A stretch of 51,588 bases of DNA from the NCBI GenBank assembly GCA_945862025.1, contig CAMAWU010000005.1:1-51588 (forward strand). The letters run 5' to 3'. Made by a program: the position numbers and the translations under genes. The notes under the pieces were generated by a model that was given only the letters and a program-made list of their open reading frames with translations, had not been told where the DNA came from and made no database searches. This document shows positions 35,737-44,613 of this stretch, in pieces. Numbering within the stretch: the stretch's first letter is position 1; each line of letters starts with the position of its first letter. Source of the DNA: Ferrithrix thermotolerans DSM 19514 (GTDB taxonomy: Bacteria; Actinomycetota; Acidimicrobiia; Acidimicrobiales; Ilumatobacteraceae).

Positions 35737-36741
35737 ATGCTTGATGATCGTAAAACTGCCATCCTCCGAGCAATCGTCGAGGAGTACATCGCCACCGCTT
35801 TACCGGTGGGTTCGTCGCATATCGCCAAATCCAACGAATTCGCTGTCTCGTCGGCGACTGTTCGCAACGACATGGCGGCACTTGAACGCGAAGGTTTTCT
35901 AACTCATCCGCATACATCGGCGGGGCGAATTCCGACTGATAAGGGATATCGATTTTTTGTGGATAATCTCGTGCCCAATGGAGCATTAGGTTCTCTTGAG
36001 CAAGCCAAAGTTGGAAGTTTTTTCGAGAGTGCGCATTTTCGTCTTGAAGAAACCCTGCAACGCACATCAATGTTGCTGACTCAACTAACTAATTATGCCT
36101 CCGTCGTAATTGGACCAACTGTCGAAATAGCCACTGTTAAGTCGTTGCAACTCGTTCGTCTCTCAAGTCACCACATCACCGTTGTCGTGGTGTTATCAAA
36201 TGGCGCCGTCGAGAATGAGCAGATCGAAGTTGGTTTAGATATTTCAGATGAAGAAATTTCACTTGCAACTTCAAAATTACAAAACTTGATGATGAATACA
36301 CCACTACGCGATGTTCCAAAGCACCGACTCGTCAATCGCAAAACTTCCGATGCCGCGACTGAGTTGTCGCATCGAGTGCTTGAAGCACTTGATCGGACAA
36401 GAAATGATGAGACATTTTTTGTTGGCGGTGCTGCTCAAATGGCGGAGGCCTTTGATGCTGTAGAAATTGTGCGTAATGTTTTGCATACTCTTGAACAGCA
36501 ATATGTTGTTGTTACTTTGGTGCGCGACATGTTGAATCGTGGATTATCAGTTGCAATTGGTGCCGAACACGGCGTTGAACCACTCTCGGCTTGCTCTGTG
36601 GTACTGGCACCAGTGATGGCCGATGGCGAATCAGTTGGCACTGTCGGCGTGCTTGGACCTACGCGTATGAATTATCCGCAAGCACTCGCGACTGTTGAAC
36701 TCGTTAGCGATCGTCTCGGTCGTCGATTAACAGAGAATTAA
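35737..36741 (+). CDS. hrcA: Heat-inducible transcription repressor HrcA
   Basis: Represses heat-shock operons by binding CIRCE; GroEL assists its folding. The 334-residue protein has an N-terminal winged helix (AILRAIVEEYIATALPVGSSHIA, SSATVRNDMAALEREGFL, HTSAGRIPTDKGYR) and a GAF-like C-terminal domain ending in GPTRMNYPQAL. AAAGG sits upstream of the ATG. Six bases before dnaJ, the typical hrcA-dnaJ arrangement. No CIRCE was seen in the 400 bp before it. Confidence 0.95.
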   Translation: MLDDRKTAILRAIVEEYIATALPVGSSHIAKSNEFAVSSATVRNDMAALEREGFLTHPHTSAGRIPTDKGYRFFVDNLVPNGALGSLEQAKVGSFFESAHFRLEETLQRTSMLLTQLTNYASVVIGPTVEIATVKSLQLVRLSSHHITVVVVLSNGAVENEQIEVGLDISDEEISLATSKLQNLMMNTPLRDVPKHRLVNRKTSDAATELSHRVLEALDRTRNDETFFVGGAAQMAEAFDAVEIVRNVLHTLEQQYVVVTLVRDMLNRGLSVAIGAEHGVEPLSACSVVLAPVMADGESVGTVGVLGPTRMNYPQALATVELVSDRLGRRLTEN

Positions 36742-36747
36742 ATCACG

Positions 36748-37908
36748 ATGGCTACAGATTTTTATCAGTTGTTGGGCGTCTCGCCATCTGCAAATCAAGA
36801 AGAGTTGAAACGCGCTTACCGCAAATTGGCGCGCGAGTTGCATCCAGATGCGAATCCAAATAATCCCCAAGCCGAAGAAAAATTCAAAGAAGTGAGTCGG
36901 GCGTACGAAGTCTTATCTGATCAAGAAACTCGAGCACGATACGACCAGTTTGGTGAAGCAGGAATTTCTGGTGGCGGTCGCGGATCTAATGGTGCAGGTG
37001 GTTCGCCGTTTGGAGGCGGTGCTGGTTTTGGTTCGATCTTTGACGCTTTCTTTGGGGGCGATTCGCCGTTTGGTGGTGGTGGGGGTCGTCAACAGACAGG
37101 CCCGCAACGCGGACCAGATCTTGAAACTCGACTTGAGATTGAATTCGCCGAGGCGGTGTTCGGTTGTACATCGTCTGTCTCTGTTCGTACGGCAGTTCAA
37201 TGTGATGATTGTGGTGGTTCAGGCGCTACTTCTGGAACCGAAATTTTGAATTGCTCAGATTGTGGTGGAAGCGGACAAATTCGTCGCACGCGTCAAAGTA
37301 TTCTCGGGCAGATGGTTACGGCAAGTCCGTGCAGCAGGTGTCGTGGAACTGGACAAAATATTGAGTCGCCATGCACGGCATGTCGGGGCGAGGGTCGTGT
37401 AACTCGCGAACAGACACACAAAATAGAAATTCCTGCTGGTATCGCAACTGGTCAAACAATGCGAGTCAGTGGTCGTGGTGGTGTTGGACCGCGCGGCGGT
37501 CAAGCAGGCGATCTATATGTGCATATTGAAGTTGGCGCTCACGAAATGTACCGTCGTGAAGAAGAGGATCTCCTGACCGAAGTGAAAGTCTCCATTGCGC
37601 AGGCGGCACTCGGTGCAGAATTTGTGTTGGCAACATTAGACGGTGATGAAGTCCTGATCGTTCCTGCTGGTGTTCAGCACGGCAATGAATTTGTTCTAAA
37701 AGGTCGGGGTGTTCCATTTTTGAATCAAGGTGGACGTAGTCGGAGCAAAAATCGCGGTGATCTGCGGGTTCAGATCTCGGTAGTTGTACCAAAAAAGTTA
37801 AGTACGCGCGAGCGAGAACTTTTAGAAGAACTTGCGAAATTGCGTAATGAATCTGTAGCCTCTCAAGAAAGTCGAGTGAAATCGAAAATTAAGTCTGCAT
37901 TTTCGTGA
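36748..37908 (+). CDS. dnaJ: Chaperone protein DnaJ
   Basis: Hsp40 co-chaperone that stimulates DnaK. The 386-residue protein has a J domain (1-70) with the HPD motif in [11 protein letters not shown], a Gly/Phe-rich region, four zinc-binding CxxCxGxG repeats ([32 protein letters not shown]) and the C-terminal substrate-binding domains. Its stop overlaps the rsmE GTG by 4 bases. Confidence 0.97.
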   Translation: MATDFYQLLGVSPSANQEELKRAYRKLARELHPDANPNNPQAEEKFKEVSRAYEVLSDQETRARYDQFGEAGISGGGRGSNGAGGSPFGGGAGFGSIFDAFFGGDSPFGGGGGRQQTGPQRGPDLETRLEIEFAEAVFGCTSSVSVRTAVQCDDCGGSGATSGTEILNCSDCGGSGQIRRTRQSILGQMVTASPCSRCRGTGQNIESPCTACRGEGRVTREQTHKIEIPAGIATGQTMRVSGRGGVGPRGGQAGDLYVHIEVGAHEMYRREEEDLLTEVKVSIAQAALGAEFVLATLDGDEVLIVPAGVQHGNEFVLKGRGVPFLNQGGRSRSKNRGDLRVQISVVVPKKLSTRERELLEELAKLRNESVASQESRVKSKIKSAFS

Positions 37909-38585
37909 TCTCTACGCTCCGCGATTCAACAGCGCATGTGTTTGTTGACGCGATTGATACGCCAGTAATAGGTGAACTAGACGCACACCATTTGTTGCGA
38001 GTTCTACGAGTTAAGCCGAGTGATCTAGTCACAGTAAGTGATGGCAAAGGTAACTGGCGCTCCTGCACAGTTGGCGCCGATGCAGTACTTGAAGTGACGA
38101 GCGAAATTTTCGCGCAACCATCACCAACTTTTAAACTCTCTGTGGCTTTTTCTCTCGTCAAGGGAGATCGTCCGGAATGGACCGTGCAAAAACTTACCGA
38201 AATTGGTATTGATGAAATTATTTTACTAGCGGCAACTTCGCGCAGCGTGGTGCGCTGGGATAAAGATCGCGCAGGCAAAAATATTTCGCGACTTCGTCGG
38301 GTCGCCAGAGAAGCCGCAATGCAGTCTCGCCGAACCTGGTTACCGAATGTTTGTGATGTCACTGAGTTGTTTGCAATTCCAGAAATATATATTGCCGATC
38401 CAGATGGAGTGCCACTTGATGCCACCCATCGCACGATTGCGATCGGCCCAGAAGGGGGTTTCACAGAACAGGAATCTGGCGTCGGCGCAGGTCTAGTTTC
38501 GCTTGGCGATACGGTTTTGCGTGCTGAAACCGCAGCTATTAGCGCTGCTGTTCTAATGTCGGATTACCGACGAAAACGAAACTAA
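37905..38585 (+). CDS. rsmE: 16S rRNA (uracil-1498-N3)-methyltransferase RsmE
   Basis: Methylates U1498 in helix 44 of 16S rRNA. The 226-residue SPOUT-class protein has an N-terminal PUA-like domain ([22 protein letters not shown]) and the knotted SAM site [12 protein letters not shown] followed by [10 protein letters not shown]. Starts at GTG 37905, coupled to dnaJ (GTGA). The dnaJ-rsmE link is common in Gram-positive bacteria. Confidence 0.93.
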   Translation: MISTLRDSTAHVFVDAIDTPVIGELDAHHLLRVLRVKPSDLVTVSDGKGNWRSCTVGADAVLEVTSEIFAQPSPTFKLSVAFSLVKGDRPEWTVQKLTEIGIDEIILLAATSRSVVRWDKDRAGKNISRLRRVAREAAMQSRRTWLPNVCDVTELFAIPEIYIADPDGVPLDATHRTIAIGPEGGFTEQESGVGAGLVSLGDTVLRAETAAISAAVLMSDYRRKRN

Positions 38586-38587
38586 CC

Positions 38588-39115
38588 ATGAGCCCAACTG
38601 ACGACGAACTAAACGAGCAATCACCATTTTCAAGGATGGTGGGAGAACGGTTGCGTGCAATTCGTCAACAAAAAAGTTTGTCGCTTAACGAAGTTGAATT
38701 GCAGTCACATGAGCAGTTCAAGGCGTCTGTGCTCGGCGCATATGAGCGTGGCGAGCGAGCGATTTCTGTGCCCAGACTTGAAAAGTTGGCAAAATTTTAT
38801 GGGGTGACGATTGATCAGTTGTTGCCACGCGATCCAATGCGAGTTGAAGACAATCAACCAGGTGCGTCAGCGCCAACGAAGTTACGAATCGATGTTGCAA
38901 AACTTTCAATGCGGACGGGACTCGAGTTTAAGATGCTTGAACGTTTTTTGCGGATGATTCAGGTGCAGCGTCAAGACTTTAATGGCAAGGTGATTACTGT
39001 TCGCGCGCATGACACGCGTGCGATTGCCGTAATGCTGGATATTCCGATTGATCAAGTCGGGCCAAAACTTGCGGAACTTGATTTATTGTTCGTGCCACCA
39101 ACTACGCAAAGTTGA
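38588..39115 (+). CDS. bldD: BldD-type transcriptional regulator with c-di-GMP-binding signature
   Basis: A 175-residue regulator. Residues 15-80 are an Xre-type HTH (GERLRAIRQQKSLSLNEVE, GAYERGERAISVPRLEKLAKFYGV) closely like Streptomyces BldD. The C-terminal domain contains R128-Q-D130, eight residues, then R139-A-H-D142, which is exactly the RxD-X8-RxxD signature with which BldD dimers bind tetrameric c-di-GMP. In Streptomyces this couples c-di-GMP to repression of development; the regulon here is unknown. Two bases after rsmE and overlapping hemW by 4 bases. Symbol assigned by domain layout and motif. Confidence 0.88.
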   Translation: MSPTDDELNEQSPFSRMVGERLRAIRQQKSLSLNEVELQSHEQFKASVLGAYERGERAISVPRLEKLAKFYGVTIDQLLPRDPMRVEDNQPGASAPTKLRIDVAKLSMRTGLEFKMLERFLRMIQVQRQDFNGKVITVRAHDTRAIAVMLDIPIDQVGPKLAELDLLFVPPTTQS

Positions 39116-40200
39116 AATCAGTGCACCCCGGATTCGGTGTGTATGTACACATTCCATTCTGTGCAAAGAAATGTGACTACTGCGCGTTCGCAACATTTAC
39201 CGATCGGCACCAACTAATGAGTGACTATCTCGCCGCGATGCGTACACACATTCAGCGCAGTGTCGCCGCAGCAATGCCCAAAGCGACGAGCGTGTTTATC
39301 GGTGGTGGTACACCGACACTTGTGCCGGCAGACGAATTGATGAGTGTGCTTGAAGAAATACCGCTAGCGATTGGCGCCGAAGTCACTGTCGAGTGCAACC
39401 CCGATGACATAACTCTGCAGATGATGCAGACATTTCGTACGGGCGGCGTGAATCGTGTCAGTATCGGTGTGCAATCAACTGTTGATCATGTTCTTAGATC
39501 TCTTGGCAGAACACATAATCCCGAAAATGTTCAACGAGCTGTGTCATATGTGCGCGAAGCAGGGTTTAAGACTTTTAATCTCGACATAATTTATGGCGCT
39601 GCAGGCGAGACAGTTGATGATTGGTCGAGAACCGTGAGTGATGTTGTCGCACTTGGTCCACCGCATGTATCGGCGTATGGATTGACGGTTGAACCAAATA
39701 CGGCTTTGGCAACACAACCTACACGTCATCCCGATGACGACGACCAAGCCGATAAGTACATCATTGTTGATGAAGTTTTTGCGGCGAATGGTTTAACAAA
39801 TTATGAGATTTCTAATTGGGCAAAACCTGGCCACGAATGTGAACATAATTCGCTGTATTGGCAGCAAGGCAACTACGAAGGATTCGGAAGCGCAGCCCAT
39901 GCGCACCTAGATGGCAGACGCTGGTGGAATGTTCGTACACCTGAGCGATATATCGAACTTGTCATGGCTGGTGAGTCACCTGAATCTTCTAGCGAAACTC
40001 TTGATGCACAAACTCGCAAACGCGAAGCGTTACAACTTCTAGTGCGCACACGCGAGGGTGTGCCAGTTAATTCGTTTAGTGACGCAGACCGCGAAGAGAT
40101 GAGTGAGTTGCTTGAACAGCGTGAAGGTCAAACAATTTTAACTCGCGCAGGTCGACTGCTAGCAAACGAAGTCGCCTTACGACTTATTGACACGATTTAA
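39112..40200 (+). CDS. hemW: HemW-like radical SAM protein (haem chaperone family)
   Basis: A radical SAM protein of 362 residues, often misnamed oxygen-independent coproporphyrinogen oxidase. YVHIPFCAKKCDYCAF carries the CxxxCxxC iron-sulfur motif plus the HemW-type extra Cys; GGGTPTLV and NPDDIT follow, and a HemW C-terminal domain is present. HemN-specific N-terminal residues are lacking. The start is either TTG 39112 (TTGA overlap with bldD) or GTG 39121. Confidence 0.9.
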   Translation: MKSVHPGFGVYVHIPFCAKKCDYCAFATFTDRHQLMSDYLAAMRTHIQRSVAAAMPKATSVFIGGGTPTLVPADELMSVLEEIPLAIGAEVTVECNPDDITLQMMQTFRTGGVNRVSIGVQSTVDHVLRSLGRTHNPENVQRAVSYVREAGFKTFNLDIIYGAAGETVDDWSRTVSDVVALGPPHVSAYGLTVEPNTALATQPTRHPDDDDQADKYIIVDEVFAANGLTNYEISNWAKPGHECEHNSLYWQQGNYEGFGSAAHAHLDGRRWWNVRTPERYIELVMAGESPESSSETLDAQTRKREALQLLVRTREGVPVNSFSDADREEMSELLEQREGQTILTRAGRLLANEVALRLIDTI

Positions 40201-40226
40201 TTAATACGGTCTAATTAATACGGTCT
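40199..40226. repeat. Two tandem copies of a 14-bp unit at the hemW/panB-like junction
   Basis: AATTAATACGGTCT occurs twice in perfect tandem (40199-40212, 40213-40226), spanning the end of hemW and the end of the convergent gene. It looks like a recent small duplication at a 3'-3' junction rather than a regulatory site. Confidence 0.75.
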
Positions 40227-41034
40227 AAATTTTAGATTTTATGGCTTTAAGAAATGCAGTTAACTCACGCTTGTCGATTGAGACATCATTTTGTACAGAA
40301 GGGTATGAACCAGTCAAGACATCACTACGAAACTCTTTGAATGCAGCCACCGACTCGCGATGTAGACGATGGTATTCGGATTTGAAATCTCGGTAGACCT
40401 TAGAGTGTCGTGGCACGTGGCCCTCGTTGTCGCCAAGAATATCGGTCGCAAAAAGATACTGAACATCACAGTTGACACCAGCACCCATGCCGATGATCAG
40501 CATCTTTGTACGCTTTGAAATTTCGGTGGCGACTTGCGCGGGTACAACTTCCATTTCGACTCCGACTGCGCCGGCGTCCTCATATTGTTTTGTGAGTTCG
40601 TAAACACGAAGTGCTTCGGCACTTGTCTTGCCGACGGCCTTCATTCCGCCGAACCAAGAGTTGCGATAAGGCACTAGCCCGACGTGACCAACTACTGGGA
40701 TGTATTCGTCTGCGAGAGCTTTGATCGTTGGTATTCCATATCCGCAATAAAGTGTGTCGGCACCAACACCCATGAGGCGATACGCGTTGCGTAGTACTTC
40801 GGCGTGGCTCGGATATGTGTTGACTGCCAAGCCGATTGTAAGAAAAGTATTTGGTGCGGCTTTACGAATGCCAACATAATCACTTGATTGACCGTCATGA
40901 AGTTCGGCGGCGACAAGCATGTCGATGCCAGCTTCTTCACAGGCTGCGGCCTCGTTTGGCGTGCGAACAAAAACCTGAGTCAGGTGTCGCTTGCCCTTCG
41001 CTTCGAAAAGATCTTTGAGTGTTAATTTCGCCAT
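40225..41034 (-). CDS. PanB-like ketopantoate hydroxymethyltransferase-family protein with altered metal site
   Basis: A 269-residue (beta/alpha)8 protein of the PanB/PEP-mutase superfamily. It keeps GHVGLVP (116-122), FGGMKAVG, the Glu in EMEVVPA and GMGAGVNCDVQYLFATDILG, the PanB C-terminal half. The metal-site region differs: where PanB has LVGDSLGM with Asp45 this protein reads LVAAELHD, LLADLPF becomes LTIGLAV, and the VKIEGG Glu becomes YCGYG. All three magnesium ligands of E. coli PanB therefore appear replaced. It may have another C-C lyase or transferase activity, so I do not call it PanB. Confidence 0.8.
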   Translation of the reverse strand: MAKLTLKDLFEAKGKRHLTQVFVRTPNEAAACEEAGIDMLVAAELHDGQSSDYVGIRKAAPNTFLTIGLAVNTYPSHAEVLRNAYRLMGVGADTLYCGYGIPTIKALADEYIPVVGHVGLVPYRNSWFGGMKAVGKTSAEALRVYELTKQYEDAGAVGVEMEVVPAQVATEISKRTKMLIIGMGAGVNCDVQYLFATDILGDNEGHVPRHSKVYRDFKSEYHRLHRESVAAFKEFRSDVLTGSYPSVQNDVSIDKRELTAFLKAIKSKI

Positions 41035-41127
41035 GAAGCCCCCGTAATTTATTTAAGAACGAACACCAAGTATCGCATTTCACTCTTTTGGCGGACGAAC
41101 CCGTACGCTATGCTGACTGTTCAGTAA

Positions 41128-41200
41128 GGGCGCGTAGCTCAGTTGGTAGAGCGCTACCTCGACATGGTAGAGGTCCCGGGTTCGAGCCCCGTCGCGCCCA
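41128..41200 (+). tRNA. tRNA-Val (anticodon GAC)
   Basis: A 73-nt cloverleaf: acceptor GGGCGCG/CGCGCCC is perfect, D-arm GCTC/GAGC, anticodon stem CTACC/GGTAG with loop TCGACAT (anticodon GAC, valine), TTCGAGC T-loop, discriminator A, no encoded CCA. Two oddities: position 33 is C instead of the near-universal U, and the first T-stem pair (49-65) is C-U. All other features argue for a real tRNA. A possible -10 TATGCT lies at 41109-41114. Confidence 0.93.
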
Positions 41201-41205
41201 CAAAA

Positions 41206-42513
41206 TTATTTCTTTTCGGCGATTGCTTTAGATTCGCGGGCAGCGCCTTTAAATATTCCTTTGCTCATTAATGAGAGTTCACTTTTTCGTCGTTGTTCGT
41301 AGATGGTCGCGCGATTGGCGTGGATCGCCGCATCTTGCGGTGCTGCCCATCCAGCGAAGTCTGCAAGGTGGCACGCCAAACGAATGTCTCCACTCGCCAT
41401 CAATTCGAGCGCACGAGTCATCAAATTTTCTGCACCACCTGAAAGTTTTGCTAGTTCGGTGGCGACTTGTACGTCGGGCGCTGGCTTGAGTCGTGATGCC
41501 GCGCCATCCCACCAGCCACCGTAAAGCCTCCAGATATTTCTCACGACGAATTCTGGCTCGTCATAAAGCGGTCGCATATATGGTTTATCCAAAATATATT
41601 GCGGAACCCTGACAGTGTGAATGATCGTGTCTAATGTCTCGCCGCTATTCATCATTTCAATAACTTGAGTGACGAGACTCTCAAGAGATGTCGCAATGTC
41701 GTCGAGCACAGTTGCAATGCGCGCCTTGCCCTCAATCGGCAAACCGTGCGCAGGCACAAGTAACTCTGGTCCTTGAGTGATCATGCGGCGCAATGCTTGC
41801 GCCCATTCAAATGCATATCGCTGAACTTTTTGCGGATTACCAGCGTTTGGATAGTTCCAAATAACAAAATCACCAGAGAACAACCATTTCTTTTCAGGTA
41901 GCCATGCCCACAGATGGTCGTCTGTTTCGCCACGAGCGTGATGCAACTCGACTTGTGTGCCACCAGCCTTAAAGATATGTGACTCACGAAAAGTTTCGTC
42001 TGGCCGCATCGTGGCGCGTGGCAAGAACCGTTGCAAATTCTCACCGATGTTTAAGCCCATATCGCTGCGGATGCCACCGAATTGGCGCTGGTTAATCCGA
42101 ATATTCCAATCGCTTGTTTGTGTGTAGCGATCAATACGGGCGTTGACATTTTCGTGGCCGATGACATGTGGTTTCGGATGATTCTTATTTGTTGCATCGG
42201 CGGCGAAAGCAAAACTTCCGCCGATGTGATCGGCGTGACCATGGGTATATATCAGTGTCGAAAATGGGTTGTTGCGCCACGAACGGATCGCGTTGACGAC
42301 ATCTTTGCCGCTGCCCGCGCCCGACGCATCGAAACACATCAGACCATCGCCAGTGTCGAATACAGCGCTGTGACTGAAACTTTCAACGATTGCCAGACCC
42401 TCTGCAAGTTCGGTGATTTCGTTGGTGACACGATTTAGTGGCTGATCAACAATTCCAGAATCAATAACTTTCGTAGATAGTTCAATCGGATTCATATTCG
42501 CGCTCGTACCCAT
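41206..42513 (-). CDS. Alkylsulfatase-like MBL-fold metallo-hydrolase
   Basis: A 435-residue protein with an N-terminal metallo-beta-lactamase domain: H91-G-H93-A-D95-H96 (THGHADHIGG) is the zinc motif, HHARGETDDHLW and FSGDFVIW give further ligands, VPAHGLP the last. The C-terminal half has an alkylsulfatase dimerisation-like domain (RLYGGWWDGAAS). Related enzymes (SdsA/YjcS) cleave sulfate esters; it is shorter than SdsA and may lack the C-terminal SCP2 domain. Divergent from the FkbM-like gene and convergent with tRNA-Val. Confidence 0.83.
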   Translation of the reverse strand: MGTSANMNPIELSTKVIDSGIVDQPLNRVTNEITELAEGLAIVESFSHSAVFDTGDGLMCFDASGAGSGKDVVNAIRSWRNNPFSTLIYTHGHADHIGGSFAFAADATNKNHPKPHVIGHENVNARIDRYTQTSDWNIRINQRQFGGIRSDMGLNIGENLQRFLPRATMRPDETFRESHIFKAGGTQVELHHARGETDDHLWAWLPEKKWLFSGDFVIWNYPNAGNPQKVQRYAFEWAQALRRMITQGPELLVPAHGLPIEGKARIATVLDDIATSLESLVTQVIEMMNSGETLDTIIHTVRVPQYILDKPYMRPLYDEPEFVVRNIWRLYGGWWDGAASRLKPAPDVQVATELAKLSGGAENLMTRALELMASGDIRLACHLADFAGWAAPQDAAIHANRATIYEQRRKSELSLMSKGIFKGAARESKAIAEKK

Positions 42514-42553
42514 TCTCCGAGACTACTAAATACTTTTCTGTTAGTTTTGTCGG

Positions 42554-43423
42554 GTGAATTCGATCTCAAAAACATTTAGAACCGTATGTAACGCCCCCGC
42601 AGAACTTACACCGCAAATGTCTGATTTAGTGCGACTCGGTCGCAATGCAGATGGGGGATATTTGTTGCCAAGCGAAGTCTTAGATGAGATAGTCGGTTGC
42701 TTATCTTTTGGACTAGGTGCTGAGTGGAGTTTTGAGCAGGCACTTTTTGAATTAAAAGATGGCAGGATAAAACCAGAAAACATCGTGTTTTTTGACGCTT
42801 CAATATCAGTGTTTGGAATTCTCAAAAGTTTGATTTATATGGGCAGGAGAACTGTTTATGAGATTCGTACGCGAAGACCTGAATCTGAACGAAAATTTAA
42901 ATTAGAAGATTTGAAGAGATCGCTAATTGCGCTTGCAATTTATCTACCTACTTTTAGATGGCGCAAAAATAAATTCAGGCATATCAGAAAATTTGTTGTT
43001 CATAACGCAACGAAGAGCAACGAAATATCTTTTGTTGAGGCTTTAAGTTATCGCACCGCTCCGAATCGAACAATTGTGAAAATTGATATTGAGGGTGGCG
43101 AGTGGGATCTATTACGCAGCAAACAAGACGTTGATCTGCTCGCAGATGTGCCGGTGCTGATAATGGAATTGCATGACACGAGAAAAACCGAATTTTTACA
43201 AGTAGTCGAATTTTTGAAGGAGCATTTTTGGATTGCACATTTACACGGAAATACGAGCGACAGATGCACCGAATTAGGAATGCCGCTCTATTTGGAAATG
43301 ACTTTCGTTAATAAACGATTCTCGCCACAATCGGGTATTCGGACAAGGTTGCCAATTGACGGACTTGACTTCCCGGTTAGGCCGGGTGAAGCGCCATACG
43401 AATTCGTGTTCGGCAACGCTTAG
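42554..43423 (+). CDS. FkbM-like SAM-dependent methyltransferase domain protein
   Basis: A 289-residue protein with the FkbM-type signature IVKIDIEGGEWDLL (KxDIEGxE) near residues 175-190, and an N-terminal segment with GADGGYLLP-like RNADGGYLL and GLGAEWSFE. These enzymes O-methylate sugars or polyketides; the N-terminal part differs from classic FkbM, so the acceptor is unknown. Starts at GTG 42554. An orphan flanked by two minus-strand genes, AT-rich relative to neighbours, possibly acquired. Confidence 0.7.
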   Translation: MNSISKTFRTVCNAPAELTPQMSDLVRLGRNADGGYLLPSEVLDEIVGCLSFGLGAEWSFEQALFELKDGRIKPENIVFFDASISVFGILKSLIYMGRRTVYEIRTRRPESERKFKLEDLKRSLIALAIYLPTFRWRKNKFRHIRKFVVHNATKSNEISFVEALSYRTAPNRTIVKIDIEGGEWDLLRSKQDVDLLADVPVLIMELHDTRKTEFLQVVEFLKEHFWIAHLHGNTSDRCTELGMPLYLEMTFVNKRFSPQSGIRTRLPIDGLDFPVRPGEAPYEFVFGNA

Positions 43424-43429
43424 AAAAAG

Positions 43430-44545
43430 TTATTTGGGTTCGCGGGGGAGGCCGAGTGTGCGCTCGCCGAGAATGTTGCGCATCACATTTGAGGTGCCAC
43501 CCATAATTGTGTAGGCAGACGCATAGGCGAGCCCTTGTGATAGGTCATCCCAAAGAAGCGCATTGGCGCCGAAAACTTTATTAACAAATTCGGCAACACG
43601 CCACTCGTGCTCTGTACAGAAACATTTCGTTGCTGCCGAGAAACCACTTGGCGCTTGATGCAAAACTTCGCGGATGACCAAGATCCGACCAATTTGATAG
43701 CCGGTTTCAAGTGCGGCGATTTCTTGGCGAACCAGAGGATCTTTTCGGTCGGCACATTCAAGCGCCATCTTGTAAAGCGCGTGATTCGAGACCAGCCGGT
43801 CAATACCGCCACGCTCGTGCTCGAGTTGTCGCATCGTCTGTTTGAATGCGCCACCCAGAGCGCCAACTAAATTTGTTGCTGGCACTCGAACATTCGTGTA
43901 GAAAACTTCACAGAAATGGCTGTTAGTTGTCATGTCTTTAATTGGACGAATATCGATACCAGGAGTATTCATCGGCACGATGATTTCGCTGATTCCTGCG
44001 TGCGGCGAACCGTCGTTACTGGTGCGACAAATTAAATAACAATAATCAGCGTGTTCGCCGAAACTCGTCCAAATTTTTTGACCATTAATGACGAACTCAT
44101 CGCCGTCGCGCTGCGCAAAAGTTTTCAATGAAGCAAGATCGCTGCCTGCGTTTGGTTCGCTCATGCCGATGCACCAGGTTGAATTACCAGAGAGCATCTC
44201 AGGTAAGAACGCATCTTGCTGAACTTTTGTGCCGTAAGCAATCAACGCTGGCCCCATTTGTCGATCAGCAAACCAAGACGCCGCGATAGGCGCACCAGCG
44301 CTAATCATTTCTTCTCCAACAATGAGCCGTTCTATCGCGGGCCGACCTCCACCACCAAATTCAACTGGCCAGGTCATACCTATCCATCCGTGACTAGCGA
44401 GTTCGCGAGAAAATTCGCGCGAGTAGCCGTTCATCCAAGTGTCGTTGAATCGGCCGTACTTCTTAACTGCCTCTGTTGCCACCAACTTTGCACGTTGGCG
44501 CAACGCGACCTGATCTGGTGTCCATGCGAAATCCACATTGAGCAT
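43430..44545 (-). CDS. Acyl-CoA dehydrogenase family protein
   Basis: A 371-residue FAD enzyme oxidising acyl-CoA or a related thioester. Family features: MTWPVEFGGGGRPAIE, CIGMSEPNAGSDLASLKT (FAD contact), the GQKIWTSFGEHADYCYLICRT strand, and the C-terminal YTIMGGTSNVMRNILGERTLGLPR. The usual catalytic Glu position near the C-terminus is not obvious, as in many actinobacterial FadE paralogues used in steroid or branched-chain degradation. Divergent from icd. Confidence 0.9.
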   Translation of the reverse strand: MLNVDFAWTPDQVALRQRAKLVATEAVKKYGRFNDTWMNGYSREFSRELASHGWIGMTWPVEFGGGGRPAIERLIVGEEMISAGAPIAASWFADRQMGPALIAYGTKVQQDAFLPEMLSGNSTWCIGMSEPNAGSDLASLKTFAQRDGDEFVINGQKIWTSFGEHADYCYLICRTSNDGSPHAGISEIIVPMNTPGIDIRPIKDMTTNSHFCEVFYTNVRVPATNLVGALGGAFKQTMRQLEHERGGIDRLVSNHALYKMALECADRKDPLVRQEIAALETGYQIGRILVIREVLHQAPSGFSAATKCFCTEHEWRVAEFVNKVFGANALLWDDLSQGLAYASAYTIMGGTSNVMRNILGERTLGLPREPK

Positions 44546-44613
44546 GGTAGAGGCTTGACGCTATTGTCTACAAGTAAGATACAAGTATTAACTAACGAAA
44601 GCAGCGAATATTT

